From Campylobacter suis (GTDB lineage Bacteria > Campylobacterota > Campylobacteria > Campylobacterales > Campylobacteraceae): a stretch of DNA of 64,000 nucleotides. The stretch covers positions 62,001 to 126,000 of the forward strand of contig NZ_CAJHOE010000003.1 of the NCBI RefSeq assembly GCF_905120475.1, given 5' to 3'. Positions 9,274 to 19,204 of this stretch are shown here, piece by piece. The position numbers were made by a program, and so were the translations under genes. Under the pieces are notes generated by a model. That model searched no databases and was not told the DNA's origin. It worked only from the letters and a program-made list of their open reading frames with translations. The number at the start of each line of letters is the position of its first letter. Within the stretch, counting starts at the first letter, position 1.

Positions 9274-10013
9274 TTTCTGTCCATTTGTTGTTGTAATAAA
9301 TCAGCCAGTGAGTTTATACACTCTCTGGCGCTTATAAGTAGGTCGTTGTAGCTTGTTGTATTTGCATTTAAAAGCATGTTGTAAATTTCTATCAATGGCG
9401 TTATATGAAGGTTTTGCGCTAGCTCTTTTAACTTTGCAACAACTTTTCTTACCATAGTATAGTCGCGTACGGTCATCAAATTTTGTAACGTGATGTCGAT
9501 TTTATTTGCGCTTTGGACGAAAATTTTAAGATATTGCAAAAATTCATCTCTTGTAAGGGTGAGCTTTAAATTTGCTTGCTCTAGCCACTCTAGGTTTATG
9601 GTTATGTTTTGTTGTTTTAGGCTTTGTTTGTTTTTAAATTCACCAAATATCATTGGCAGTCGCAACATACTAAGAGTTGCGCCATCTTTTGTGTTTATCT
9701 CATCGTCAAACATCCTATCTTCAAGCCGTAAGTCAAGCTCGTAAAGCTTGTTTGATTGCTTGTGAGAAATTTCATTGACGCTTAAAATAACAACTAAAAG
9801 CTTGCCACTGCGTGAGCGTATATGTACTTTTTTGCTGTGAGATGATAGTGTGAGTATATGCTCGATAATGCTTTGTTTATTATCATATCCTACCACAAGC
9901 TCGCCTATGTCTTTGTGGTGTTGCAAAAATTCAGCAAGGCTTGAAAATTCTAAAAAGTCAAGAGCCTTTTCGCCCATTCCTAGGATGTTAAAATTTTCAT
10001 CATATATTATCAA
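9270..10013 (-). CDS. PAS-like / HPt-like signalling protein
   Basis: 247 aa from a TTG start with AAGGAACAAGAG just upstream, overlapping the end of uvrC by 14 bases. Residues 1-95 look like a small PAS-like sensor. Residues 130-247 are helical and resemble a histidine phosphotransfer bundle, but the position where a phospho-accepting His is expected reads KVVAKLKELAQNL without a suitable His. The stop overlaps the next start (ATGA), so this protein is probably made with the 956-residue sensor as a pair. No pathway is evident. The domain calls come from pattern reading and are tentative. Confidence 0.6.
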   Translation of the reverse strand: MIIYDENFNILGMGEKALDFLEFSSLAEFLQHHKDIGELVVGYDNKQSIIEHILTLSSHSKKVHIRSRSGKLLVVILSVNEISHKQSNKLYELDLRLEDRMFDDEINTKDGATLSMLRLPMIFGEFKNKQSLKQQNITINLEWLEQANLKLTLTRDEFLQYLKIFVQSANKIDITLQNLMTVRDYTMVRKVVAKLKELAQNLHITPLIEIYNMLLNANTTSYNDLLISARECINSLADLLQQQMDRK

Positions 10014-11829
10014 CTCTTGTTCCTTTTAGCGCTTGAATCTTTTGCGCAACGCTTTTGTTTGTAAGCTTTGCTATCTCGTCAAAATTTGCGCTATAAATTG
10101 TATCAAAACTTCCATAAAATTTTACTAATTTTTCTATGCTACCAGCCGAAACTCCAGCCTGAGCGAGCTTTGAGCTTGCAAGATCTTTTTTTTGTCTTGT
10201 TTTTCGGTGAAAACTTATAGCAAAACGATGACTTTCGTCACGAAGTTTTTGAAAAAATTGTAGCTTTTTATCATCAGTGCTAAGGCTAAATTTGCCTTTT
10301 ATGGTGTAAATTTTATCTTTTGCAAAACCTTTTGCACGATGTGCTTTGCTGTCTATTTTTTCCTTTGAGATGGCTATGATGTCAACATTTGCCCCGATGC
10401 TTGCTAAAATTTCATGTGCTAACCTTAGTATCGCCTCTCCGCCATCAAGCAGCCAAAGATCAGGTGCGGATAGTTTGTCAAAACGCAAAGCTCTTGCCGT
10501 AAGACTTTCGCGCATTTGATCATAATCATTCTTGCTTTGCAGGTGCATGTGTCGGTAGTTTTGCTTTGCCCATTCTCCGTTTTCGTATCGTATCATGGCA
10601 CCAACATTTGCCTCACCAAAAAGGTGTGAGTTGTCAAAAGCTTCGATAACATAGGGCATGTGTTCAAGCTCAAAGTAGCTTTGTATCTCAGATAAAAGCT
10701 CGTTTTGGCTTGTCTTGCGGTGTTTTTGGATGTTTATTTGCGCATTTTTGGCAGCTACTTCGCAAATTTTACGCTTTTCGCCTATTTTTGGTGTTTGGAT
10801 ATTAAATTTTCTAGTGTTGTGTCTTGTATTTAGGATATTTTCTATTATGCAACTATCTTCAAACTCATCAAGAGTGTAAATTTTTGTGCTTACAAATGGT
10901 TGCTCTGGTGTAAAGCTTTCTAAGATTATTTGCTTATATGCCTCATTTATAGCGTTTTCATCAAGCTCTTTTGCCGCTGTGATAACGCTTTTTACTCCAT
11001 TTACTCTTCCGCTTTGCACGCTAAAACGCACAGCGCAAAGCAAGTCATTTTCGCCCACAACAGCGTATGCTTCAAAATCCTCAAGCTTTGCAAGATCGAC
11101 CTCGACTTTGGTATTTAAACTCTTAATAGTCTCTATTTGATCGCGAACCACAGCAGCTTGCTCGTAGTTTTGCATCATAGCAAAGCTACTCATCATCTCT
11201 TTAAGTCGCTTTATTAATAAATTTGGATTTTGCAATGCTAAAATAGCTTCTTTTACTATATTAGCGTATTCATCAGTAGAGATTTTGCCTTCGCAAGGGG
11301 CTTTGCAGCGACCTATTTGATGAAATAAACAAGCTTTTTTGCCTTTTAGGCACGAGCTTTTTTGCACTAAAGCAAAGTTTAGATATAACCCATCAAGTAG
11401 CTCTCTTGCGCCGCTAAAATATGGTCCAAAGTAGCGTATATTTGTCCCTTTTATGATCTTTCTTGTTATCTCAAAACGAGGGTAATCATTGGCTAAATTT
11501 ATATAAATGTATGGGTATGTTTTATCATCACGAAGCAAGATGTTGTACTTTGGTTTTAGCTGCTTGATAAAGGAATTTTCAAGGATAAGTGCGTCTGCTT
11601 CTGAGTTTGTGACGATGTATTCAAGTCTGGCAGTTTGGCTTATCATTTTAGAAATTCTCATGCTAACTTTTGGGTTTGGAGCAAGTTTTGGCGTAAAACA
11701 AAAGTAGCTTTTTACTCGTTTTTTTAAATTTTTTGCTTTGCCTACATAAAGTAGGCGATTTTGCTCATCAAAATACTCATAAACGCCAGGCTCGTTTGGT
11801 AGAGTTTTTATCTGGTCAATTAATGCCAT
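10000..11829 (-). CDS. uvrC: Excinuclease ABC subunit C
   Basis: Makes both incisions in UvrABC nucleotide excision repair. At 609 aa it has the normal length. The N-terminal GIY-YIG nuclease appears as PGVYEYFD...LLYVGKAKNLKKRV (about 14-38). A Cys-rich FHQIGRCKAPCEG patch is near residue 170, and a UVR helix for UvrB contact lies around 200-235. The C-terminal endonuclease half has DNSHLFG (about 395-401), followed by helix-hairpin-helix motifs at the end. It overlaps its upstream neighbour (11816-12286) by 14 bases, which suggests coupled translation. Confidence 0.97.
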   Translation of the reverse strand: MALIDQIKTLPNEPGVYEYFDEQNRLLYVGKAKNLKKRVKSYFCFTPKLAPNPKVSMRISKMISQTARLEYIVTNSEADALILENSFIKQLKPKYNILLRDDKTYPYIYINLANDYPRFEITRKIIKGTNIRYFGPYFSGARELLDGLYLNFALVQKSSCLKGKKACLFHQIGRCKAPCEGKISTDEYANIVKEAILALQNPNLLIKRLKEMMSSFAMMQNYEQAAVVRDQIETIKSLNTKVEVDLAKLEDFEAYAVVGENDLLCAVRFSVQSGRVNGVKSVITAAKELDENAINEAYKQIILESFTPEQPFVSTKIYTLDEFEDSCIIENILNTRHNTRKFNIQTPKIGEKRKICEVAAKNAQINIQKHRKTSQNELLSEIQSYFELEHMPYVIEAFDNSHLFGEANVGAMIRYENGEWAKQNYRHMHLQSKNDYDQMRESLTARALRFDKLSAPDLWLLDGGEAILRLAHEILASIGANVDIIAISKEKIDSKAHRAKGFAKDKIYTIKGKFSLSTDDKKLQFFQKLRDESHRFAISFHRKTRQKKDLASSKLAQAGVSAGSIEKLVKFYGSFDTIYSANFDEIAKLTNKSVAQKIQALKGTRVDNI

Positions 11830-12286
11830 TTTTTGCCTTTATAATGGCTCTTAATGCTTCAAATTTCTCATATAATTTTTCATCTTTGCAAGAATTTTCA
11901 AACTCACCTTTTGCTCTGAGAGATCTAAAAATTTGTGTATTTTGTTGTGTTTGTTGAGGTTTTTTTACTCCATGTAAAACAAAAAATTTTATGTGATTTA
12001 TGTCCTCAAAAACAGATATTTTTCCATCATTTTTTGCTTTTGTGGCTATAATCTTTAATAAGCTTTTTATGCTAATTATATTACTATTATGCCTTAGTTC
12101 TTGTAGTGCAAGAGGGTGCTTTAGAGCACAATGTAGTGTATCGCCGCTAACATAGCAAAATGCTATTAAATTTCTATGATGTGGTTGCATTACTTTTAAC
12201 AAACATGCGTATTCGCGGGCTTTGCTTAAGTTTTTATACAAAGGATTTTTATAAATATGTTCAATCAAAATTTTAGCTTGTTTCAT
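11816..12286 (-). CDS. Hypothetical protein, DciA/DUF721-like
   Basis: 156 aa, basic, no signal or membrane segment. The middle of the protein (about 35-75: hydrophobic strand, GDTLHCALKHPLALQEL, then a helix) resembles the DUF721/DciA fold, the replicative helicase-loading factor of bacteria without DnaC. Basic and Gln-rich C-terminal half. The family call rests on this pattern and is tentative. It sits directly upstream of uvrC with a 14-base overlap, and its 5' end overlaps the divergent small lipoprotein gene by 30 bases. Confidence 0.6.
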   Translation of the reverse strand: MKQAKILIEHIYKNPLYKNLSKAREYACLLKVMQPHHRNLIAFCYVSGDTLHCALKHPLALQELRHNSNIISIKSLLKIIATKAKNDGKISVFEDINHIKFFVLHGVKKPQQTQQNTQIFRSLRAKGEFENSCKDEKLYEKFEALRAIIKAKNGIN

Positions 12287-12406
12287 AAGCTCATTTTATC
12301 ATTTTTTGTCTTAATTTTTCTCGCTGGTTGTGGATATAAGGCTCGACCTTTTTATGATGAGGCGCCTGAAAAAAAGAGTAAAACCGAGACGATAAATAAA
12401 ATTTAA
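12257..12406 (+). CDS. Small LptM/YifL-like lipoprotein
   Basis: A 49-residue ORF: a hydrophobic helix (12-22), a lipobox LAGC with Cys25 as the lipidation site, then a short polar tail starting GYKARPFY. This is the layout of LptM (YifL) lipoproteins, which assist LptD assembly in enterobacteria. Assignment here rests on size, lipobox and the tail. AAGGA lies 11 bases before the ATG, a somewhat long spacing. The first 30 bases overlap the divergent gene 11816-12286. It may share a transcript with nhaD, 60 bases downstream. Confidence 0.7.
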   Translation: MFNQNFSLFHKLILSFFVLIFLAGCGYKARPFYDEAPEKKSKTETINKI

Positions 12407-12466
12407 ATAAAATTTAGCTCTTTTTAAGTAAAATATCACAAATTTTAAAAATTCCAAGGAGAAAAG

Positions 12467-13837
12467 ATGAAAATTCTTTCACTTATGTTGCTGATGTTCT
12501 CAGCTCTTTTTGGCTCTGGCGGCGAGGTTGGTGCGATGCCCGATCTTACAACTACATGGGTAGGTATACTATGTTTTATCGTGTTTTTGATCGGATATTA
12601 TTTTATCGCTGCGGAAGAGGTTTATCATATAAATAAAGCCAAACCAGCGCTATTTATAGGCACTTTTATGTTTGTGCTTATAGGAATTTATATGGTTGTA
12701 AATGGCATGGATGTTCATCCGCTAAATCATGAAGTAAATCATCTAATCCTTGAAATAGCTCAGATAGTATTTTTCCTAACGGTCGCGATGACATTTATCG
12801 AAGCTCTAATTGACAGAGATGTCTTTAACGCCTTAAAATACAACCTTGTATCAAAAGGATATAGCTACAAAAAACTATTTTGGCTAACTGGTGTTATCGC
12901 GTTTTTCTTAAGTCCAGTGGCAGATAACCTTACTACTGCACTCATTCTTTCGACCGTTCTTTTAACTATCGACCGAGAAAATAAACCATTTTTGGTCTCT
13001 GGCGCTATAAATATCGTGGTTGCAGCAAATGCTGGTGGCGCGTGGAGCCCTTTTGGTGATATAACTACACTTATGGTTTGGGCTGCTGGCAAGGCTCCAT
13101 TTGTTGACTTCTTGGCGCTTTTTCCTGCTTCTATCATAGGCTGGGTGCTTACAGCGTGGCTACTTTCGCTTAGTGTTCCAGAGGGAAGCCCACACTTTGA
13201 CCCTACCACAGAGCCAAAGGTCGCTATCAAAAGAGGTGGCAAAGTGATAATATATCTTGGTATTTTTACTATCATTTGTGCAGTCTTAGGACATCAGCTT
13301 TTCCATCTTCCAGCGATGTTTGGCATGCTTTTTGGTATGTCTTTACTTGGAATTTATACATATATCTTCAAGAAAATTTACAAAGAAGAAAAACCAATCA
13401 ATTTGTTTCACTTTATGTCAAAGATAGAAAATGATACGCTGATGTTCTTCTTTGGTATCCTTTCTGCTGTTGGTGCACTACATTTTCTTGGGTTTTTGGA
13501 CTATCTTATCAAGCTTTATGATGTGTTTGGACTTTCGGCGGTTAATATCGCAGTTGGCTTTGTTTCAGCTATCGTGGATAATGTTCCTGTTATGTCGGCA
13601 GTTCTTAAGTCAAACCCACAAATGAATTTAGATCAGTGGCTACTTGTTACTCTAACGGCAGGTATAGGTGGTTCGATGATAAGCTTTGGTTCAGCTGCTG
13701 GTGTTGGTGTTATGGGTAAGCTAAAGGGAATTTATACATTTGGTGCCCATATGTCACAAGCTTGGAAGGTCGTCGCTGGATATATACTTTCTATCGTGGT
13801 TTGGTATATTCAATTTGAAATTTTAGGATTGTATTAA
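12467..13837 (+). CDS. nhaD: NhaD-type Na+/H+ antiporter
   Basis: 456 aa inner-membrane protein with about 11-12 hydrophobic segments. The ion-transporter segments include a [10 protein letters not shown] helix (about 144-153) and a second [14 protein letters not shown] helix (about 365-378), the paired D-N motifs of the NhaD/ArsB superfamily. [15 protein letters not shown] near 190-205 is also typical of NhaD. It exports Na+ in exchange for protons for pH and salt homeostasis. A strong AAGGAG is present before the ATG. The stop overlaps the guaA start (TAATG), so the two are coupled. Confidence 0.9.
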   Translation: MKILSLMLLMFSALFGSGGEVGAMPDLTTTWVGILCFIVFLIGYYFIAAEEVYHINKAKPALFIGTFMFVLIGIYMVVNGMDVHPLNHEVNHLILEIAQIVFFLTVAMTFIEALIDRDVFNALKYNLVSKGYSYKKLFWLTGVIAFFLSPVADNLTTALILSTVLLTIDRENKPFLVSGAINIVVAANAGGAWSPFGDITTLMVWAAGKAPFVDFLALFPASIIGWVLTAWLLSLSVPEGSPHFDPTTEPKVAIKRGGKVIIYLGIFTIICAVLGHQLFHLPAMFGMLFGMSLLGIYTYIFKKIYKEEKPINLFHFMSKIENDTLMFFFGILSAVGALHFLGFLDYLIKLYDVFGLSAVNIAVGFVSAIVDNVPVMSAVLKSNPQMNLDQWLLVTLTAGIGGSMISFGSAAGVGVMGKLKGIYTFGAHMSQAWKVVAGYILSIVVWYIQFEILGLY

Positions 13838-15372
13838 TGAAAAATGCAGATATTGTTGTTTTAGATTTTGGTTCACAATACACCCAGCTAATAGCTCGTC
13901 GACTTAGAGAGCAGGGCGTTTATGCAGAAATTTTGCCTTTTAACGCAAAGCTTGAAGAGATAAAAGCAAAAGCACCAAAAGGTGTTGTACTTAGCGGCGG
14001 ACCTGCTAGTGTTTATGCTCAAGATGCTTACTTTTGCGATAAGGGTGTTTTTGAGCTGGGCGTTCCTTTGCTTGGAATTTGTTATGGTATGCAGCTTTTA
14101 GCACACACAAACGGTGCAAAAGTTGAGGCTGCAAACAAAAAAGAGTATGGCAAGGCAGAGCTTAGCGTTTCTGGCACACATCCGCTTTTTGATGGCACAC
14201 CAGCTAAGCAAATCGTTTGGATGAGCCACGGAGATGTTGTCCTTGAGTTACCAAAAGGTTTTAACTCCCTTGCGACAAGCGAACACTCGCCGTTTTGTGC
14301 CTTTGGAGATGAGACACGCAAATTTTATGCACTTCAGTTTCATCCAGAGGTTCAGCATAGCGAGTTTGGAACACAAATTTTAAGAAATTTTGCAAAGCAT
14401 ATTTGTGGCTGCGAAACAACTTGGAACATGGGAAGCTTTGCTAAAGATCAAATGGCAAAGATCAAAGAAAAAGTAGGCTCTGATAAAGTGCTTTGTGCGG
14501 TTAGCGGAGGTGTTGATAGCTCTGTTGTGGCAGCGCTTTTAGCACATTGTATAAAAGAGAATTTAATCGTCGTTTTTGTTGATAATGGACTTCTTCGTAC
14601 AAACGAAAGAGCGCAGGTTGAAAATACATTTAAAACTCGCCTTGGCGTAGATCTTATAACTATTGATGCGAGTGAGCTATTTTTAGGACGCTTGGCTGGC
14701 GTAACTGATCCTGAGAGAAAGCGAAAGATCATAGGCGAGACATTTATCGAAGTTTTTGACGCAGAGGCTAAAAAGCATACAAATGTCAAATATCTAGCGC
14801 AAGGTACGCTTTATACTGACATCATAGAAAGCTCTGTTGTTGGTGCTGGCAAAACGATAAAAAGTCACCACAATGTAGGTGGCTTGCCTGAGTGGATGAA
14901 ATTTGAACTCATTGAGCCGTTAAGAGAAATTTTTAAAGATGAGGTGCGTGCACTTGGGCTTGAGCTAGGGCTTAGTCGTGACTTGGTTTTTCGCCATCCA
15001 TTTCCTGGACCAGGGCTTGCTATACGCATAATGGGCGAGGTAAATAAGCCAAGCCTAGAGCTACTACGCAAAGCTGATGTTATACTTCGTGACGAGCTAA
15101 AGAGCACTGGTTGGTACGAAAAGACTTGGCAGGCATTTTGTGTGTTGCTGAATGTAAATTCTGTTGGTGTGATGGGAGATAACCGTACTTATGAAAATGC
15201 TGTTTGTATCCGCGTGGTTGATGCTAGTGATGGTATGACAGCGAGCTTTTCACGACTTCCGCATGATTTGCTAGAAAATGTAAGCCGTAGAATAATAAAC
15301 GAGGTTGATGGCATAAACCGCGTTGTTTACGACATTTCAAGCAAGCCACCTGCAACTATAGAGTGGGAATAG
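13837..15372 (+). CDS. guaA: GMP synthase (glutamine-hydrolysing)
   Basis: Converts XMP to GMP with ATP and glutamine. 511 aa, standard length. The class I amidotransferase domain (about 1-190) has nucleophile Cys82 in GICYGMQ and the His169/Glu171 pair in QFHPE. The ATP-pyrophosphatase domain has a P-loop SGGVDSS (223-229). The C-terminal dimerisation domain ends in the canonical KPPATIEWE. Its IMPDH partner guaB is also in this window (60057-61508), in a separate operon. Overlaps the nhaD stop by one base. Confidence 0.98.
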   Translation: MKNADIVVLDFGSQYTQLIARRLREQGVYAEILPFNAKLEEIKAKAPKGVVLSGGPASVYAQDAYFCDKGVFELGVPLLGICYGMQLLAHTNGAKVEAANKKEYGKAELSVSGTHPLFDGTPAKQIVWMSHGDVVLELPKGFNSLATSEHSPFCAFGDETRKFYALQFHPEVQHSEFGTQILRNFAKHICGCETTWNMGSFAKDQMAKIKEKVGSDKVLCAVSGGVDSSVVAALLAHCIKENLIVVFVDNGLLRTNERAQVENTFKTRLGVDLITIDASELFLGRLAGVTDPERKRKIIGETFIEVFDAEAKKHTNVKYLAQGTLYTDIIESSVVGAGKTIKSHHNVGGLPEWMKFELIEPLREIFKDEVRALGLELGLSRDLVFRHPFPGPGLAIRIMGEVNKPSLELLRKADVILRDELKSTGWYEKTWQAFCVLLNVNSVGVMGDNRTYENAVCIRVVDASDGMTASFSRLPHDLLENVSRRIINEVDGINRVVYDISSKPPATIEWE

Positions 15373-15379
15373 GCTTATC

Positions 15380-15412
15380 TTTTAGGGTGACTACTTGTCA
15401 TCCTAAAATTTT
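15380..15412 (+). terminator. Terminator after guaA
   Basis: A 12-bp stem TTTTAGGGTGAC / GTCATCCTAAAA with one G-U pair and a 5-base loop, followed by TTTTAT. It lies 8 bases after the guaA stop. Confidence 0.75.
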
Positions 15413-15431
15413 ATAATGATAGTTTTATATA

Positions 15432-15929
15432 ATGACAGAAAATTTAACACATCCTTTTGAGCCTATTTTTAATGAAAATTCTCAAATTTTAATACTTGGC
15501 TCATTTCCTTCCGAAATTTCTCGTAAATATGGTTTTTACTATGCAAATAAAAGAAATAGATTTTGGAAAATTTTAGCTGAGATTTTTAGCGAGCCGGTAC
15601 CACAAAGCGATAGTCAAAAGTGTGACTTGTTATTAAGAAATAGCATCGCTATATATGATGCGGCGCTTAGTTGCACCATAAAAGGCTCACTGGATGCTAA
15701 TATGAAAAATGTAGTTCCAGCTAATTTAAGTGAAATTTTTGCAAAGTCAAATATAAAAGCAGTCTTTGCAAATGGCACAAAAGCTTATAAGATTTGCCAA
15801 AGTTTTCATAATCAAGCCATCATAAAAGCTACTGGCAAGAGTGCTATAAAGCTACCATCAACAAGCCCTGCAAATACTAGATTTAATTTTGAAAAATTAC
15901 TAAAAGAGTGGGAGCAAATTGTAGGTTAA
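15432..15929 (+). CDS. DNA-deoxyinosine glycosylase (UDG family 6, HDG-like)
   Basis: 165 aa of the uracil-DNA-glycosylase fold. Motif 1 is LGSFPS (22-27) followed by GFYYANKRNRFW (34-45), and motif 2 is LPSTSPAN (141-148). These are the marks of the family 6 hypoxanthine-DNA glycosylases, which excise deaminated adenine from DNA. The start lies 24 bases after the guaA terminator; TATAAT at 15412-15417 within that terminator's tail could serve as a -10 element. C-terminal helix as expected. Confidence 0.85.
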   Translation: MTENLTHPFEPIFNENSQILILGSFPSEISRKYGFYYANKRNRFWKILAEIFSEPVPQSDSQKCDLLLRNSIAIYDAALSCTIKGSLDANMKNVVPANLSEIFAKSNIKAVFANGTKAYKICQSFHNQAIIKATGKSAIKLPSTSPANTRFNFEKLLKEWEQIVG

Positions 15930-15985
15930 AAGTAATAAAAATGGAGGGCAAGAAATATCAAAGAAAATGCAAATCTAGTACAAGC

Positions 15986-16005
15986 TTGCCCATAAAATAG
16001 GGCAA
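15986..16005. terminator. Hairpin between convergent genes
   Basis: TTGCCC / GGGCAA, 6 bp with an 8-base AT-rich loop, 8 bases beyond the dnaJ stop and about 55 bases after the glycosylase gene. The T-runs are poor on both sides, so terminator function is uncertain. Confidence 0.4.
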
Positions 16006-16013
16006 AAGAGCGA

Positions 16014-17138
16014 TCACTCGCCCTTAAACCAGCCTGCTATCTTCTCAAAAACACTTTTATTAGCGGCCGTGCTTTCGCCACTTTTTACGCCAAAGCTCTC
16101 TTGAAGTTTTTTTAGAAGCTCTGCTTGTTCATCACTGATATTTTTTGGATATTGTATAGAAATTTGCACAACAAATCTACCAAGACGCTTTGAATTTACA
16201 TCCTTTACGCCTTCATTTTCAAAGACAAACTGTTGCTTATCCTTTGCGCCAACTGGAAGCTCAAGCTCTTTTGAGCCACGAAGAGTCGGGATAATTAACT
16301 TTTCGCCAAGTGCTGCTTGTGTAAAAAATACAGGAACATCAACATAAATATCATTATTATGCCTTACAAAATGCTCATCTTCTCGCACCCTAATAAGCAC
16401 ATATAAATCCCCTTTTCCCCCACTTGGCATTATATTTCCAGCATCTGCTACACGCATACGCATGCTGTTATCTATGCCTTCTGGGATAGTGATTTTGAGA
16501 CTTTGTTTATGTTCTTCAAAGCCACCACCTTTACATTTAGGGCACTTTTCTATTGCCATTTCACCACTACCATGACAGTATGGGCACTCTTGTACAAAGC
16601 TCATAAAGCCTTGTCTTTGGCTTATCCTACCGCTTCCACCACAATGCTTACAGGTTGAAATTTTCCCATCTTTTGCACCTGTTCCATGGCAAGCACTACA
16701 CGCAGTTTTATTTTTATACTCAACCTCTTTTTCGCAACCAAAAACTGCTTCATGAAAGTCAATAGTAAGCGAAATTTCGATATCAGCTGGGTATTTTTCA
16801 TTGCGTCTAGTTCGCCTTTTGCTAGAGCCACCAGCTCCACCAAAACCTCCAAAAAACGATTCAAATATATCGTTTATGTCAAAATCCGCGCTAAATCCAC
16901 CAAATCCACCAGCTCCATTTAAACCATCTTTTCCATATCTGTCGTATGTTTCACGCTTTTGTGGATCGCTTAGTACTTGATAGGCTTCATTGACCGCTTT
17001 AAATTTTTCTTCGGCATCTTTATCGCCTTGATTGCGATCTGGATGATATTTTAATGCAAGTTTGCGATATGCTTTTTTCAGATTCTCGGCACTTGCATTT
17101 TTGCTAACTTCTAAAATTTCGTAGTAACTTTGTTCCAC
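16014..17138 (-). CDS. dnaJ: Chaperone DnaJ
   Basis: Hsp40 co-chaperone that stimulates DnaK ATP hydrolysis. 374 aa. J-domain with HPD at 32-34. Gly/Phe-rich linker (about 73-105). Zinc domain with four CxxCxGxG-type repeats: [24 protein letters not shown] and CPKCKGGG. The C-terminal substrate domains follow. The gene ends close to a hairpin. It lies 9 bases downstream of htpX, so the two protein-quality genes form one minus-strand unit. In many bacteria dnaJ adjoins dnaK instead; no dnaK or grpE is seen here. Confidence 0.97.
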   Translation of the reverse strand: MEQSYYEILEVSKNASAENLKKAYRKLALKYHPDRNQGDKDAEEKFKAVNEAYQVLSDPQKRETYDRYGKDGLNGAGGFGGFSADFDINDIFESFFGGFGGAGGSSKRRTRRNEKYPADIEISLTIDFHEAVFGCEKEVEYKNKTACSACHGTGAKDGKISTCKHCGGSGRISQRQGFMSFVQECPYCHGSGEMAIEKCPKCKGGGFEEHKQSLKITIPEGIDNSMRMRVADAGNIMPSGGKGDLYVLIRVREDEHFVRHNNDIYVDVPVFFTQAALGEKLIIPTLRGSKELELPVGAKDKQQFVFENEGVKDVNSKRLGRFVVQISIQYPKNISDEQAELLKKLQESFGVKSGESTAANKSVFEKIAGWFKGE

Positions 17139-17147
17139 ATTTCCCCT

Positions 17148-18002
17148 TTAACTTTTTTGTAACTCTTGTTTTATCTCATTTAGTACCGCTATGCGATCTC
17201 TTGTAAGCGGGTGTGTTCTAAATAGCGTACTGAAGGTGCTTGCAAGCTGTCCAAAAGGGTTTATGATAAACATATGTGCTGATTGAGGGCTTGCATTTTG
17301 CATTGCATAGTTTTTGGAGTAGTTTTCTAGTTTTTGTAGTGCACTGGCTAAATTTTCAGGCTTTTTAGTCATCATCGCTGCACCCTTATCTGCCTTATAC
17401 TCTCGCTCTCTTGAGATTGCCATTTGTATGACTGTTGCTGCTAGCGGTAAAATAACAGCCATAACTATCGTAGCCATACCGCCGCCTTGTCTGTTGTCAT
17501 CGCGATTTAGCATGCCAAACTGAGCCATATTTGCAAGCATGGCTATTGCCCCTGCTATTACAGCGGCTATGGAGCCAGTAAGGATGTCATAGTGTTTTAC
17601 ATGGCTTAGTTCGTGAGCTATAACCCCTTCTATCTCATCTTTATCAAGTAAATTTAAAAGTCCTTCAGTCACTGCTACTGCGGCGTTTGAGTGGTTACGA
17701 CCTGTTGCAAATGCATTTGGGGCTTGCTCTGGTATGATATATACTTTTGGCATTGGCAAATTTGCTTTTTTGCACAACTCACGAACTATCTCAAACAATC
17801 CACTCGCATTATTTTCATCAACTTGTACGGCTTTGTAGCGCTTTAAAACTAGCTTGTCACTGAAAAAATAGCTAAAAAAGTTCATTCCAAGAGCCATCAA
17901 AAAAGCTATCATCATGCCTTGCTGACCAGCTATCTGACCACCTGCAAAGACAAACAAAAATGTAAGTCCGCCCATTAATATCGCAGTTTTAAAAATTTCC
18001 AT
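17148..18002 (-). CDS. htpX: Zinc metalloprotease HtpX
   Basis: Membrane-bound M48 protease that degrades misfolded inner-membrane proteins. 284 aa. Two N-terminal membrane segments (about 5-22 and 28-47), then the catalytic HELSH at 130-134 with a third zinc ligand (Glu) expected in the SREREYKAD segment (about 207). Further membrane segments lie between them. Strong GGAGGTGA upstream of the ATG. It leads the htpX-dnaJ unit, consistent with envelope and cytosolic quality control being expressed together. Confidence 0.95.
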   Translation of the reverse strand: MEIFKTAILMGGLTFLFVFAGGQIAGQQGMMIAFLMALGMNFFSYFFSDKLVLKRYKAVQVDENNASGLFEIVRELCKKANLPMPKVYIIPEQAPNAFATGRNHSNAAVAVTEGLLNLLDKDEIEGVIAHELSHVKHYDILTGSIAAVIAGAIAMLANMAQFGMLNRDDNRQGGGMATIVMAVILPLAATVIQMAISREREYKADKGAAMMTKKPENLASALQKLENYSKNYAMQNASPQSAHMFIINPFGQLASTFSTLFRTHPLTRDRIAVLNEIKQELQKS

Positions 18003-18030
18003 TTGTCACCTCCATAAATTTTAGCCTGAT

Positions 18031-18036
18031 ATTATA
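18031..18036 (-). promoter_or_regulatory. Candidate -10 element for htpX-dnaJ
   Basis: TATAAT on the minus strand about 29 bases upstream of htpX, in the 104-base gap. It is a perfect -10 hexamer; no -35 is obvious. I saw no CIRCE or HrcA-type inverted repeat. Confidence 0.45.
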
Positions 18037-18106
18037 TCAAAATTTTAAATTTTATCTCACTTTTATAAAAACGAGTGTTTAAATTTGCGTAGATCGTAAA
18101 TTTTAT

Positions 18107-18463
18107 TTAAGTTAGTGCTTGCTTGTAAATCGCTGTATCAACCTCAAGCTCGGCTAAATTTTCAAGCTCACTATCAGTTTTTATAAAACAGGCGATTTTG
18201 CTATCAAAGAGATAAAACTGTGCTAGTTTGGCGATATTTTTAGCTATATTTTTTTCGCAAATAATAATTTTTGCCCCAACTGCATTTGCTATAATAGCCT
18301 CGCTTATACTCGTACAAATCAAGCCAAACTCAACCTTTTTTTTCTGGGCTACCCCTATCAAATTTTCGTCAAAATTTATAACACAGTTTTTGCAAATATC
18401 TTTTTCATATTTTACAAATTTTAGTGGCTCATAAGGCACGAGTGGATGTCCTATTAGCTGCAT
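18107..18463 (-). CDS. Hypothetical protein
   Basis: 118 aa, not recognised. Two cysteines (near 23 and 26) form a CKNC pair, and a third CxxK appears as CEKN near residue 74. The middle is a hydrophobic alternation suggesting strands of an alpha/beta fold, including a LICTSISEAIIANAVGAKIIIC stretch. No signal or clear membrane helix. It follows the PP0621-type gene by one base and belongs to the ribA-rsmG run. A shared function with rsmG is not implied. Confidence 0.65.
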   Translation of the reverse strand: MQLIGHPLVPYEPLKFVKYEKDICKNCVINFDENLIGVAQKKKVEFGLICTSISEAIIANAVGAKIIICEKNIAKNIAKLAQFYLFDSKIACFIKTDSELENLAELEVDTAIYKQALT

Positions 18464-18464
18464 T

Positions 18465-18665
18465 TTAACCCTTTATGCATTCACGGCAGATAAATTTGCC
18501 ATTACTTAATACTGCTTCTTTGCTTGCAACAAAGGTACCACACTTTTCGCACTCAACGAAATTTTCAATCTCTTTGTTTGTCCCATCTTTTTTTCGTAAA
18601 ATTTTAAAAAACACAACATAAATAACGACGCCAACGATGATTAGCGTTAAAAATTTTCCTAACAT
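18465..18665 (-). CDS. PP0621-type small membrane protein with zinc-ribbon-like end
   Basis: 66 aa: an N-terminal membrane helix (about 3-21), a charged linker, then CEKC (residues 39-42) and CREC (60-63), a four-Cys knuckle able to hold zinc. This is the layout of the PP0621 family, whose role is unknown. The start overlaps the rsmG stop by 7 bases, so it is co-translated with rsmG. Confidence 0.7.
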   Translation of the reverse strand: MLGKFLTLIIVGVVIYVVFFKILRKKDGTNKEIENFVECEKCGTFVASKEAVLSNGKFICRECIKG

Positions 18666-19204
18666 ATCCCATCCATTACTACATAATTTCTATTTTTTTC
18701 ATTGTAAATTTCTGCTTTTAGCCCTGTCAGCTCATCGCTTACGCTTGAGCCTTTATAAAGCAAAAATTTTGTTTTTTCATCATAAAATCCATTGCATAGA
18801 TTTATAAGATCTTTTGTTTTCATCAACGCCCTTGAAGTGATAAGTTCAGCATGAAATTTCTCTGCAAGTTCGATTTTTTGGCTGTGAATGACTAAATTTT
18901 CTAAGCTCAAACTAGCCTTTACAAAGCTTAAAAAAGATGACTTTTTTATATTTGGCTCAAACAAATGCCATTTACAATCTTTTAAAATCATAGCTAAAAA
19001 AATCGCTGGAAATCCAGCCCCAGAGCCAACATCTATGGCGATTTTTATATCTCTTAGATCTAGAAAATCAAGTGGTTTTATACTATCTTGGACTTGTTCG
19101 TTTAAATTTTTGTAATTTGTCAAGCTATGGACTTTGTTAAACTTAACTAAAATCTCACTAAATTTAGCCACATTTTGACTAAAATCACTTGGAATTTTCA
19201 TCAA
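18659..19204 (-). CDS. rsmG: 16S rRNA (guanine527-N7)-methyltransferase
   Basis: Methylates G527 of 16S rRNA with S-adenosylmethionine. 181 aa, slightly short like other epsilonproteobacterial RsmG. The SAM-binding motif DVGSGAGFP is at 58-66 and the TSRA motif is near residue 128. The start overlaps the end of ribA by 20 bases (alternative start at the second Met). The hemB / ribA / rsmG arrangement matches C. jejuni. Confidence 0.93.
   Translation of the reverse strand: MMKIPSDFSQNVAKFSEILVKFNKVHSLTNYKNLNEQVQDSIKPLDFLDLRDIKIAIDVGSGAGFPAIFLAMILKDCKWHLFEPNIKKSSFLSFVKASLSLENLVIHSQKIELAEKFHAELITSRALMKTKDLINLCNGFYDEKTKFLLYKGSSVSDELTGLKAEIYNEKNRNYVVMDGIC

Noticed and set aside
12865-13275. 136-codon antisense frame inside nhaD
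   Set aside because: Antisense shadow of a membrane-protein gene, with no ribosome site or recognisable motif.
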